This document shows, in pieces, positions 55,513 to 64,000 of a stretch of 64,000 nt of DNA. Within the stretch, counting starts at the first letter, position 1. The number at the start of each line of letters is the position of its first letter. The notes beneath the pieces were generated by a model, which was given only the letters and a program-made list of their open reading frames with translations, was not told the origin of the DNA and ran no database searches. The stretch covers positions 1 through 64,000 of the forward strand of contig CACHNE010000006.1 in the NCBI GenBank assembly GCA_902581145.1, in the 5' to 3' direction. Both the position numbers and the translations under genes were made by a program. Source of the DNA: an uncultured Bacteroidota bacterium. GTDB taxonomy: Bacteria > Bacteroidota > Bacteroidia > Flavobacteriales > Flavobacteriaceae.

Positions 55513-56757
55513 CTAGTATTCTAAATATGAGTTGGAGCCGAAATCAAAGGTAAGAGAAAATCTTAGAGTATTTTCAAGGGGGCTTGGAACCTTAGAGGCA
55601 GAGAAAAGATATGATAAATCTACTCTAGTTCCAGAAAACTTAAAACCAGCACCAAGAGCTAAAAATTTTCTTGCTCCTTTATCCTCACTTTCGTTAAAAT
55701 ATCCAGCTCTTAAGGCAAAAGAATCATCATAAACATATTCAGCACCAAGAGCCCAAGTAAATTCTTTTAATTCTTCACTAAATCCACCTGGAGCATCTGA
55801 AAAAGATTGAAAAACACCAGACAAAAAATCAACATCAGTAGACTGACCGTCAACAATTCCTGTGTAGGAGTTGCCTGACTGCTCATCACCCTCATCAAAA
55901 AGTCCGTTTTGATTGTTATCAATGTAATCAGTAAATGTTCCGTATAATGGAGGAGTGGGGACTAATAATTTCGTAACCTCTGCAGTAACTGCAACTTTGT
56001 TATATTGATCTAGCAGAAAATCAAATCCACCACCAACTCTAAGATTGGTAGGTAAAAAAGTTTCAGAACCGGATTCATCATATTTTATTTTTGGACCAAG
56101 GTTTTGAATAATCATTCCGGCCCTCCATCTACCATCAACATCGCCATATGTTTGTTCTTCGCCCTGGTAATAAGCAGAAATATCAACAGCATATGAACTG
56201 GCAGCTTTTGCAGTTTCATCAACTGCTTGTATTCTTAAATCAGATCTTAAATAACGAAGTGCAACACCCATTGAAAATTGATCTGCCAATCTTAGTGAGT
56301 ATGAAATATCCATTGTCAACTCATTAGGTTTTTCAATTAAGGCTTGTGAAAATTCATCTTGAATGATTTCAATCTCACCTAAAGAAAAATATCTTAAACT
56401 GACTGCAAATGCGCTTCTTTCATTAATTCTATTGAAATAAGTTAAATTTCCAAGAGAAATGTCATTTACCAATTTACTTAGATATGGTGTATAACTGAGT
56501 CCAAATCCGGATTTAGTTTCTGAAAAAACATATTTCGAAGGATTCCAAAATTGTGAATATGTATCAACTGAGGTTGCAACACCCATATCACCCATACTTG
56601 CAGCCCTAGCATCAGAAGCAATTAAAAGAAATGGAACTCCAGTTGTGATAACCCTGCTATCATTAGGATTAGGAATAATTTCCGTAGATGTTTGAGAGTT
56701 TATTTTTAAAGCAAAAAAAGTTGTTATAAAGAATAATATGTATTTTTTCATTTTCAT
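55513..56757 (-). CDS. porV: type IX secretion outer membrane protein PorV (LptO)
   Basis: A 414-residue outer membrane beta-barrel of the FadL/OmpP1 kind. A signal peptide (KKYILFFITTFFALKINSQ) is followed by the conserved VPFLLIASDARAASMGDMGVAT segment near residue 44, typical of PorV. The alternating strands end in SLTFDFGSNSYLEY. PorV delivers T9SS cargo to the PorU sortase. It lies 22 bases after porU in the same direction, as in other Flavobacteriia. The ATG at 56757 is chosen because it begins the signal peptide. Confidence 0.93.
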   Translation of the reverse strand: MKMKKYILFFITTFFALKINSQTSTEIIPNPNDSRVITTGVPFLLIASDARAASMGDMGVATSVDTYSQFWNPSKYVFSETKSGFGLSYTPYLSKLVNDISLGNLTYFNRINERSAFAVSLRYFSLGEIEIIQDEFSQALIEKPNELTMDISYSLRLADQFSMGVALRYLRSDLRIQAVDETAKAASSYAVDISAYYQGEEQTYGDVDGRWRAGMIIQNLGPKIKYDESGSETFLPTNLRVGGGFDFLLDQYNKVAVTAEVTKLLVPTPPLYGTFTDYIDNNQNGLFDEGDEQSGNSYTGIVDGQSTDVDFLSGVFQSFSDAPGGFSEELKEFTWALGAEYVYDDSFALRAGYFNESEDKGARKFLALGAGFKFSGTRVDLSYLFSASKVPSPLENTLRFSLTFDFGSNSYLEY

Positions 56758-56779
56758 AATAGTTAGCAAATATACTGTT

Positions 56780-59700
56780 TTATAGTATTACAAGTTTTTC
56801 GATTTTTGATACACTTTTATTTAGTACTTCAGACCTTACACTTAACTTATATATGTAAACACCTTTAGCAACTTTGTCTCCAAAATCATCCCTACCGTCC
56901 CAGTAAAAATCTCTCGAAAAACTATTATTTCCAGTTGAATCAGTTGCTCCAAACATCGTTTTCACCAATCTTCCTGAAATAGTAAATATTTGTATTGTAA
57001 CGTTCAAAGGAGTAGAACTATTGTGATTAAACCAAAATTCTGTGTAATCAATAAAGGGATTTGGATAATTCAAAACATTTTCAATAACTAAATCTTCATC
57101 TTCATCAAACACCATAAATTCGATTTCAGATTCAGAGGAGTTATTATAAACATCCCACGCTTTTAATTTGAGGGTATGAACTCCAGCACTGATATTATTG
57201 AGGGGGAAATTTATAGTTCCATTCTGAAAATCATCAATGTTTGCCTGGTAATAATCATTTAATATGTAAGAATTAGCCTGATCTGAATCTATAGTTGCTA
57301 CAATATCATGACCTACTCCACTTGAAGTATTAATTCCATTCTCGTCAAAAAGTTTCACAATCAAATTTGGGTTTTCGTTAGTAATTCCACCGTTAATAAA
57401 GGATTCGTCGTTCATAAATAACTCTATTTCAGGACCAAGATTATCTTCCTCAGCATTTTCATTGATACCTCCAACTTGAACCGTAAGATCATATCCATTA
57501 TTATCTTTTAAACTATTGTATTGTTTTGAATAAAAACTGAATTTCCCAAAATCTACTTCCATTCCAACATCTTTAGGAACAATAAAATCAAAATCAAACT
57601 CTCCATCTACAACACTTGACTTACCTCTAAAAAGAGTTTCTCCCAAGGTTTTAAAATTCAATAAAATTTGATTCCCAAGATTATCAGTTGTACCATCATT
57701 TCCTAATGTTGTTCTGTCAATTTCTTTATCATAAAAAGTTACGGTTAATTCTCCCTGGTAATCATTAGCTATCTGTCCCTGAGAATCAATTATATTTCCC
57801 TTTACATTTACCAAATCAAGACCTCGAATATTAGAATCAAATTCATCAATTGGTATATCATTAATTTTTGTAATAATTATCTGAGGTTCAGGAATAGCTA
57901 ATTTCATTGCAGGATCACCAATAAAAAAAACCAGTCTTCTTTGATCTGATGCTGAAATTGAAGGGTCTATTTTTGTTTGTCTTAAAGCTTCTGCCATCGA
58001 AACATAAGAATCTGAATCGAGTGAGAATAAATAATTCTCAAGAGTCAAATTAAAATTTACTCCAACTGAAACGAAAATTTGTCTAGTCGTTGTTATAAGT
58101 GCAATTGAACCCCCATTTTTATTCCAATACAAATATTCGCCGGCTGTTTCTCTGTTAGGGTTGTCAAATTTTGTAAACTCACAGGTGACTGAAACAAAAC
58201 AATTAAATTTATCGTTTGTAATTTCTTCTGCATCAATTTTATCAAATATTCTTTCCCTTGCTAGGCCATCTTCACCACCATGTCCAAAGTAATTTACAAC
58301 TAATGCGCCTTGCTTCATCCCATTAATAATTTGATTTTTAACCTCAGGATATCTTTCACCACCAGATGATGTTTCTTGATTAAATGCATCAGACAGTATT
58401 TTTTTTGCATTAAAAAATGGCTTATTTTCAGAAATTAAGTCTGCTATGTCATTTGAAGTAGATTGAATAATATTTTCCCAAGGCTCATCTACATCATCAG
58501 AAATAACTATAATTTTATTTCTCCAATCACTAAAAGAATTTTGATTGTAGTAAGTTTCAACTTTGTCTACCAAATCTCTTGCTCTAATATTGGAATCAGC
58601 TAAAATTCTACCAACAGCAATATCAAGTTTATTTGAATTTGTCATCAATCCTTCTCCAATATCCATCATTCCATAAAAATCATCAGAAACATATGAGCTT
58701 GAGAGGCTAAAACTATTAATGGAATTCCATGAAGGGATTATATTTGTATTATTAGGTATTCTATCTTTATAATCATAAGATGCATCACCAAACAAACAGA
58801 GATATTTTAAAGCATTGTTATTACTTGAATTGTTATACACATATCTGACAAAATTTCTAATAGCTGAGATATCTTGATTTCCAGAACTAAACTCATTGTA
58901 AATTTTGTTTAATTCAACAACTTTGACATTAAGTCCATTAACTTCCCTGTTAATATCAGCCAATCTTTCTGCTTGTAAAAGCATATCTGATCTGGCAATA
59001 ATTAGATAATCAACTGGTTCAATTTCGTTTTGAGAATTTATAAATATATTTTCTTTAATATTTTGATTAGGTATTTGAGAATCTCCTTCAAGTGTTGGTA
59101 CAAGAAAATTAGAATCATCAAATGCAATAAATTTATTTGATGCAGAAAAGATTGACTTAAAAGAAAAATCTGATAATTGGTTTGGTGAGATTTCAGAAAT
59201 GTTTGAAGTATTTGAAATATTCCAAATACTAGAAATATTATTAGCATTTGATATTTCATAATTTACAATCTCCGAATCTAAATCCAAGTCATTATTGTAA
59301 AAAGTTAATTGTCCCTCAGTGAAATTCAAGCTTGAGCTTGCCTCAATTGAGATATAATCTAAATATGCTGATGAGGCTGGGTTTCCATTGTTGTTATATG
59401 TCAATAATAAGTTTGCGGTAGATGAATTTAAATCAATATTTGACATGTAATTATCACCTGTAGCTAAAATTGGATCTCCAATTGGTCCAAAAATCATGGT
59501 GGATAAAGGAGATCCGTTTAATTCAACAGACATAGTAGTAACTATTTCTGATGTAGCAGCTGCACTAATTTTTAAACTTACTGGTTTATCAACTAATAAA
59601 TTATCAAAATCAAAGCTAAAAGATTTGACATTTTCGAAATCAAATCTGTCACCAAACCATCTTCTTCCAATTTTAGCTAGATTATAATCATCATTTTCAT

Positions 59701-60604
59701 GAAATTGATAGTTCGTGTAATAATCAATTGAAAAAACCGATTCTCCAACTGGCTCAATAAATTCAGTTGTTCTAATTCCATTTTGCGATCCAACAGCCAA
59801 AAAATAAGAAGTTTTGTCCTCGAATAAATTGATGTTTGTATTGTTCTCAGAATTATATCCTTTTGGACCACTTGCATAAAATAGAATGTAATCACTTGAA
59901 TCAAAACTACCATCTTCTTCACCAATAATTTTGATTGCATTTTCAACAGGGTCAATTAAAAAATCTTCTTCATTTTGCATTTTCAACATTTTACCACCAT
60001 GGCCAAAAATCTTAATTTGTTTAGGGTCAATTGATTGAACATCAATTCCCATACCTTCCAAAAAATTTCTGTCAATTCTATGAATACCTGATTCGTGTAC
60101 ATAAAACTGGTACCAATCTCCGTTTCTCATAACAGATGGTTGTAACAAGTTTTTTATGTTATTCACATTATTAGAATATCTGTAGCTAATTTCAAAGCTT
60201 TTGACTTTTTTATAAACCCCATTTTTAAAAATTATTGGATCAAGTTCAAGAAAGGAAAATATTTTTCTCTCAGAAATCGACGAATTAAACCTAACGTTGA
60301 TGTTATTGTTAAAATTAACCTTTTGTAATCCAGAATATAGGCTTAAATCAAAATCTTCATATAAAATATTTGAAATTACGACAGATGAATCATCAATAAT
60401 TTTATCACTATCCCATTGCATCGTAATTCTAAAATAATCTCCGTAGATAAAATTATTTTTAAAGTTTTTAGTTTCAGGGACTGTAAACGTATTACCACCC
60501 AAAGTATAAGACTTTTCTCCATCCCATTCAACATCAATTTTTAGAGATTGGGCGAAGAAATTTGCAGAAATTAAAATGAGACTGCATAAAGTGAAAATTC
60601 TCAT
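56780..60604 (-). CDS. porU: type IX secretion system sortase PorU
   Basis: A 1274-residue surface cysteine protease that removes the C-terminal signal of T9SS cargo and attaches it to anionic LPS. A signal peptide spans about residues 1-19. The gingipain-type C25 domain lies in the middle (about 530-900), with the catalytic His775 in NYFGHGGEDG and Cys808 in SVTCEF. The C-terminal end has a FlgD-like Ig domain (FTISGRLVKTM, then WDGRDDFGDKVAKGVYIYKL). The ATG at 60604 starts the signal peptide; an upstream TTG is less likely. It is divergent from gldJ, a conserved arrangement. Confidence 0.94.
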   Translation of the reverse strand: MRIFTLCSLILISANFFAQSLKIDVEWDGEKSYTLGGNTFTVPETKNFKNNFIYGDYFRITMQWDSDKIIDDSSVVISNILYEDFDLSLYSGLQKVNFNNNINVRFNSSISERKIFSFLELDPIIFKNGVYKKVKSFEISYRYSNNVNNIKNLLQPSVMRNGDWYQFYVHESGIHRIDRNFLEGMGIDVQSIDPKQIKIFGHGGKMLKMQNEEDFLIDPVENAIKIIGEEDGSFDSSDYILFYASGPKGYNSENNTNINLFEDKTSYFLAVGSQNGIRTTEFIEPVGESVFSIDYYTNYQFHENDDYNLAKIGRRWFGDRFDFENVKSFSFDFDNLLVDKPVSLKISAAATSEIVTTMSVELNGSPLSTMIFGPIGDPILATGDNYMSNIDLNSSTANLLLTYNNNGNPASSAYLDYISIEASSSLNFTEGQLTFYNNDLDLDSEIVNYEISNANNISSIWNISNTSNISEISPNQLSDFSFKSIFSASNKFIAFDDSNFLVPTLEGDSQIPNQNIKENIFINSQNEIEPVDYLIIARSDMLLQAERLADINREVNGLNVKVVELNKIYNEFSSGNQDISAIRNFVRYVYNNSSNNNALKYLCLFGDASYDYKDRIPNNTNIIPSWNSINSFSLSSSYVSDDFYGMMDIGEGLMTNSNKLDIAVGRILADSNIRARDLVDKVETYYNQNSFSDWRNKIIVISDDVDEPWENIIQSTSNDIADLISENKPFFNAKKILSDAFNQETSSGGERYPEVKNQIINGMKQGALVVNYFGHGGEDGLARERIFDKIDAEEITNDKFNCFVSVTCEFTKFDNPNRETAGEYLYWNKNGGSIALITTTRQIFVSVGVNFNLTLENYLFSLDSDSYVSMAEALRQTKIDPSISASDQRRLVFFIGDPAMKLAIPEPQIIITKINDIPIDEFDSNIRGLDLVNVKGNIIDSQGQIANDYQGELTVTFYDKEIDRTTLGNDGTTDNLGNQILLNFKTLGETLFRGKSSVVDGEFDFDFIVPKDVGMEVDFGKFSFYSKQYNSLKDNNGYDLTVQVGGINENAEEDNLGPEIELFMNDESFINGGITNENPNLIVKLFDENGINTSSGVGHDIVATIDSDQANSYILNDYYQANIDDFQNGTINFPLNNISAGVHTLKLKAWDVYNNSSESEIEFMVFDEDEDLVIENVLNYPNPFIDYTEFWFNHNSSTPLNVTIQIFTISGRLVKTMFGATDSTGNNSFSRDFYWDGRDDFGDKVAKGVYIYKLSVRSEVLNKSVSKIEKLVIL

Positions 60605-60721
60605 AAAATGCAAAACGCTATACTATTATAAATATTATTCGACTTATAGAAATAGCAAAAATAACATAATATAATGATTGGCTATCCGTTAATTTAAAGA
60701 AATCAATATGATTAAAATATA

Positions 60722-60751
60722 TTGTGAAATGAGTATTAATTATTATATTTG
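60722..60751 (+). promoter_or_regulatory. Bacteroidetes-type promoter for gldJ
   Basis: TTG at 60722-60724 is followed after 19 bases by TATATTTG at 60744-60751. This matches the -33/-7 consensus of the Bacteroidetes housekeeping sigma factor. Transcription would begin near 60758, about 23 bases before the gldJ ATG. The remainder of the 176-base porU-gldJ gap is AT-rich with no other clear signal. Confidence 0.75.
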
Positions 60752-60780
60752 GAAGCTCTACATGGGTAAAAAGATTTGCT

Positions 60781-62487
60781 ATGAGAAGAAAATTTAAATT
60801 TTATGCTGCAATTTTATTCAGCTTTGTTATACTTTTTTCCTTTGAAAGTTGCAACAAATCTCAATTTTCAGATAATAGAAATGTATCATCCGCTACTGGG
60901 TGGGCTATAAACAACAAGAAAGGTGGTTTTCAGTACAACACCAACTACAAAGGACAACAAACACCACCAAATATGGTTTTAGTTGAAGGAGGAACTTACA
61001 CTAAAGGCCGAGTTCAAGATGATCCTATGAGAGATTGGAATAACTCTCCCAACCAGCAACATGTTCAATCTTTTTACATGGATCAAACAGAAGTTACCAA
61101 TGTTATGTATCTAGAATATCTTGATTGGTTAAAAAGAAATGAGGATTATGGTGTATACATGGGAGCACTTCCAGATACCCTCGTTTGGAGAAATAAACTT
61201 GGATATGCTGAAGAAATGGTAAACAGTTATTTAAGACACCCTGCGTTTTCAGACTATCCAGTAGTTGGCGTTAGCTGGGTTCAAGCTTATGAATATGCTG
61301 AATGGAGAACTGACAGATATCAAGAGTTAATTCTAGAAAACAGTGGATGGCTTTCAAAAGGAGCCACACTTACAGACAAAGGTGGTAAAATAGCTAACAA
61401 TGATAGTTTAGTTAAATCTGGAAATTTCAACCAGGATGCATATGTTCAAATTCCTAATAAAAGTTTTGGTGGTGAGAATAACATAGGGGGATGGTCAGAA
61501 CTGCTTAAAGGCAGCTCCAGTAGAAAAGAATCAAACAGAATAGCTAACATTAAAGGGTTTTCAGCAGACTCAATTGCTCCCTCATCTGCAAATAGAGAAA
61601 CAGGGTTAATTACACCAAAATTTAGACTTCCTACTGAATCAGAGTGGGAATATGCTGCTCTTGGATTAAAAGAAGTTAGAGAATTTAATGTTTATCAAGC
61701 AAGAAAAAAATATCCATGGCAGGGGCAATATACTAGAACTGGTCAAAGAAAAAACCTTGGAGATCAGCTAGCAAACTTTAAAAATAGTGATGGAGATTAC
61801 GGTGGAATCGCTGGATGGTCTGATGATGGTGCTGACATTACCAACAGAGTTGGTTCTTATAATGCAAATGCTTTTGGTTTATATGATATGGCAGGAAATG
61901 TTGCTGAATGGGTAGCTGATGTATATAGACCAATCGTTGATGATGAATTTAACGACTTTAACTACTATAGAGGAAATGATTATAAGAAATTTGTTATAAG
62001 TGGTGAAGGTGAGGTTGAATTAGCGGAAGAAACCGAGTATAAAACTCTTTCAAACGGAAAAAAAGTTGCAATTGTAAGAGAAGGCGAAATAAGATCTATG
62101 GATTTAGAGGATTCTGATCTTCAAAATAGAACTCAATTTGATAAAAGCTATAATATTAATTATAGAGATGGAGATATTAGATCTTCAAGAAGTTTTAGCT
62201 CGGAAGAAGTTAGAAGTGTTAGAGCTGATGCTGAAGATGGTGAGACTCAAACAATGTATAAATCACCAAACTTAAATAATATTTCAGATTCTGGTGAAAC
62301 TACACTGATCAGTGATCAGGTAAGAGTTTACAAGGGTGGATCTTGGAAAGATAGAGCATACTGGTTAGATCCAGCACAAAGAAGATTTTATCATCAGGAC
62401 CAAGCAACTGATTTTATTGGATTTAGATGTGTAATGTCAAGATTAGGTGGTAAATCGCTAGACATGAAAAGAAGATCCAGAAATTAA
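60781..62487 (+). CDS. gldJ: gliding motility lipoprotein GldJ
   Basis: A 568-residue lipoprotein with a formylglycine-generating-enzyme-like (SUMF1) fold. The signal peptide ends at Cys24 in FESCNKS, a loose lipobox. VLVEGGTYTKG near residue 67, DQTEVTNVMYLEYL near 101, PVVGVSWVQAYEYAEWRTDR near 161, RLPTESEWEYAAL near 283, GNVAEWVADVY near 373 and the C-terminal YKGGSWKDRAYWLDP and GFRCVMS pieces are typical. GldJ is required for gliding and type IX secretion in Flavobacteriia. Inserts around 200-270 and 400-500 are family-specific. A promoter and a terminator bracket the gene. Confidence 0.94.
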   Translation: MRRKFKFYAAILFSFVILFSFESCNKSQFSDNRNVSSATGWAINNKKGGFQYNTNYKGQQTPPNMVLVEGGTYTKGRVQDDPMRDWNNSPNQQHVQSFYMDQTEVTNVMYLEYLDWLKRNEDYGVYMGALPDTLVWRNKLGYAEEMVNSYLRHPAFSDYPVVGVSWVQAYEYAEWRTDRYQELILENSGWLSKGATLTDKGGKIANNDSLVKSGNFNQDAYVQIPNKSFGGENNIGGWSELLKGSSSRKESNRIANIKGFSADSIAPSSANRETGLITPKFRLPTESEWEYAALGLKEVREFNVYQARKKYPWQGQYTRTGQRKNLGDQLANFKNSDGDYGGIAGWSDDGADITNRVGSYNANAFGLYDMAGNVAEWVADVYRPIVDDEFNDFNYYRGNDYKKFVISGEGEVELAEETEYKTLSNGKKVAIVREGEIRSMDLEDSDLQNRTQFDKSYNINYRDGDIRSSRSFSSEEVRSVRADAEDGETQTMYKSPNLNNISDSGETTLISDQVRVYKGGSWKDRAYWLDPAQRRFYHQDQATDFIGFRCVMSRLGGKSLDMKRRSRN

Positions 62488-62504
62488 ACGAAATTTTTTA
62501 ATTT

Positions 62505-62538
62505 AAAAAAGCCCTATTAAAAAATTAGGGCTTTTTTT
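62505..62538 (+). terminator. rho-independent terminator after gldJ
   Basis: An inverted repeat AAAAAAGCCCTA / TAGGGCTTTTTTT encloses a nine-base AT loop and ends in a run of seven T. It begins 17 bases after the gldJ stop. The A run on the left side means it could also act in the minus direction. It separates gldJ from murF. Confidence 0.88.
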
Positions 62539-62551
62539 ATACATTTATTAT

Positions 62552-63835
62552 ATGTCAATTCAAGATTTACATGAATTATTTATGAAATCTTCAGGTGTTG
62601 TGACAGACTCCAGAAAAATAAAAACCAACTGTATATTTTTTTCTCTAAAGGGAGCGAATTTTAATGGAAATGAATTCGCAAAATCTGCGATAGAAAATGG
62701 GGCAATATACGCGGTTATTGACGAAAAGAAATATCTTGGTGATAAGGAAAATTATATACTGGTTAAAAACTCATTAACTACTCTACAACAACTTGCAAAC
62801 TTTCACAGAAAGAAAGTTAAAACTAAAATAATTGGAATCACAGGAAGCAACGGTAAAACTACAACGAAAGAACTGATTAATTCTGTATTAAAAACACATT
62901 TTAAAACCTATTGTACAAAGGGAAATCTCAATAATCATATTGGTGTTCCATTATCTCTTTTAGAAATTGCGGATAACACAGAATTTGCAGTTATTGAAAT
63001 GGGTGCAAATCATATTGGTGAGATTGAATTGCTCTCAAAAATAACCGAACCTAATTATGGTTATATAACCAACTTCGGCAAGGCTCATTTAGAGGGTTTC
63101 GGAAGTGAGCAAGGGGTAATAAAAGGAAAGTCTGAATTATATGAGTTTCTTATTGAAAACTCTGGTTTTATTTTTTATAATTCAGATGATGAAAAACAAA
63201 AAAATATTTTGTCAAATTATAAGAATAAATTTGGTTTTGGAAAAGATGCAAGTGATCTAAACTATTTAGTTAAAGCGGAAAACCCAAATATAATTATTGA
63301 AGTAAATAATAATACTTTCGAAAGCTCACTTTTTGGAAACTATAACATTACTAATATTATTTCTGCAATTTCCATTGGTATATTTTTAGGTGTACCTATC
63401 AAAAAAGTAAAAAATGGGGTTTCAAACTACATATCTTCAAATAATAGATCCCAAATTTTGAAAATTAACTCGAATAATATAATTCTGGATGCATATAATG
63501 CTAATCCATCAAGCATGCTTTTAGCTATAAAGGCATTTCAAAATGCTGAACTTGAAAATAAGATATTAATTCTTGGCGATATGCTTGAGCTAGGTAAGGA
63601 TGAAAATAAATTTCATCAAGAAATTGTAGATTATTGTAATGATCTTGACATAGAAAGGGTGTTTCTTGTTGGTAAAATTTTTTCTAAAACAAATTATTCA
63701 AATAAATTTATCAGTACTAATAATTACATTGAATTGTCAAATAATAAAGAGTTCAAAAAAATTAAGGACTCGAGCTTATTAATTAAAGGATCTCGTGGAG
63801 TTAAACTTGAAAAAATTGTTGACTATATTTCCTAA
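62552..63835 (+). CDS. murF: UDP-MurNAc-tripeptide--D-Ala-D-Ala ligase
   Basis: A 427-residue Mur ligase that completes the UDP-MurNAc-pentapeptide. It has the front motif GVVTDSRKIKTNCIFFSLKG, the ATP loop GITGSNGKTTTKE near residue 94, NLNNHIGVPLSLL near 127, EMGANHIGEI near 149 and DAYNANPSSM near 312; the last is diagnostic of MurF. It is the only cytoplasmic Mur ligase of this set outside the dcw cluster, and it follows gldJ, as in other Flavobacteriia. It ends exactly where the convergent YjbQ-type gene ends. Confidence 0.95.
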   Translation: MSIQDLHELFMKSSGVVTDSRKIKTNCIFFSLKGANFNGNEFAKSAIENGAIYAVIDEKKYLGDKENYILVKNSLTTLQQLANFHRKKVKTKIIGITGSNGKTTTKELINSVLKTHFKTYCTKGNLNNHIGVPLSLLEIADNTEFAVIEMGANHIGEIELLSKITEPNYGYITNFGKAHLEGFGSEQGVIKGKSELYEFLIENSGFIFYNSDDEKQKNILSNYKNKFGFGKDASDLNYLVKAENPNIIIEVNNNTFESSLFGNYNITNIISAISIGIFLGVPIKKVKNGVSNYISSNNRSQILKINSNNIILDAYNANPSSMLLAIKAFQNAELENKILILGDMLELGKDENKFHQEIVDYCNDLDIERVFLVGKIFSKTNYSNKFISTNNYIELSNNKEFKKIKDSSLLIKGSRGVKLEKIVDYIS

Positions 63836-64000
63836 CTAATTTCCAATTAAAGTGATAATAATTCTTCTTTTTGATGCATAATTCCTATGCTCACAAAGAT
63901 AAACTCCTTGCCATGTACCAAGCTGCGGAATACCATTTTTAATTGGAAAACAAACAGATGAACCAAGCAAACTACTTTTTATATGAGAAGTCATATCATC
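63836..64000 (-). CDS. YjbQ/UPF0047 family protein, C-terminal part
   Basis: The last 54 codons of a minus-strand gene that enters from the right edge. The peptide reads SHIKSSLLGSS, then FPIKNGIPQLGTWQGVYLCEHR and ends in RRIIITLIGN. The LGTWQGxYLCEHR segment is the signature of the YjbQ (UPF0047, secondary thiamine-phosphate synthase-like) family of about 140 residues. The physiological role is unclear. Its TAG stop directly follows the murF TAA with no gap. The 5' part lies outside the window. Confidence 0.85.
   Translation of the reverse strand, partial: DDMTSHIKSSLLGSSVCFPIKNGIPQLGTWQGVYLCEHRNYASKRRIIITLIGN

Overview
The window is AT-rich, almost gap-free DNA from a member of the Bacteroidota, most likely a marine flavobacterium (Flavobacteriales). 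Signs of this are a type IX secretion and gliding locus (porU, porV, gldJ), an UpxY-type antiterminator heading a surface-polysaccharide cluster, a complete mraZ-to-ftsZ division and cell-wall cluster with a long acidic FtsZ tail, a PafA-type lipoprotein phosphatase, and promoters with the Bacteroidetes TTG / TAnnTTTG elements. Genes overlap by 1 to 29 bases or touch at most junctions, which suggests a streamlined genome. I saw no transposase, phage gene or CRISPR array.

Region 1 (1-24.4 kb, all minus strand) is a surface polysaccharide (capsule or O-antigen) operon read right to left. It starts with a winged-helix regulator and UpxY. Next come an aminotransferase, UDP-glucose dehydrogenase, UDP-glucuronate decarboxylase, the dTDP-rhamnose genes rfbA-C-D-B, a UDP-uronate-type epimerase, a tandem DUF2061 membrane protein, CysQ, WecB and WecC. 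These are followed by a 60-residue FAD-enzyme remnant, a Wzx-like flippase, a Wzy-like polymerase, a sulfotransferase, an acetamidino-sugar set (WbpG-like amidotransferase, HisH, HisF2), a fused dehydrogenase-oxidoreductase, a heparinase II/III gene broken by an in-frame TAA, a glycosyltransferase and an epimerase. The cluster continues past the left edge.

Region 2 (24.4-29.9 kb, minus) holds ahcY and metK (activated methyl cycle), two small HxGH-fold nucleotidyltransferases, cysC (APS kinase), a beta-propeller-like secreted protein and tRNA-Arg(TCG). CysC, the sulfotransferase and CysQ together form a PAPS production, use and PAP-removal set, so the glycan is probably sulfated.

Region 3 (29.5-46.4 kb, minus) is the dcw cluster: mraZ, rsmH, ftsL, ftsI, murE, mraY, murD, ftsW, murG, murC, ftsQ, ftsA, ftsZ, then galE and yqeY. 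Three 10-bp-spaced GTGGT boxes precede mraZ and are a probable MraZ operator.

Region 4 (46.5-64 kb, both strands) holds an alpha/beta hydrolase, engB, pafA, mlaE-mlaF, a nucleotidyltransferase, a SprT-like protein, an SDR enzyme, pdhA-pdhC, porU-porV, and divergently gldJ followed by a clear terminator and murF. A YjbQ-family gene is cut by the right edge.

No wholly new system is evident. The points most worth a second look are the regulator-plus-UpxY head with tandem palindromes, the sulfation set with its DUF2061 and HPGY-type neighbours, the nonsense-interrupted heparinase gene, the truncated FAD open reading frame coupled to wzx, the beta-propeller gene without a usual start next to the tRNA, and the repeated motif in the FtsZ linker.
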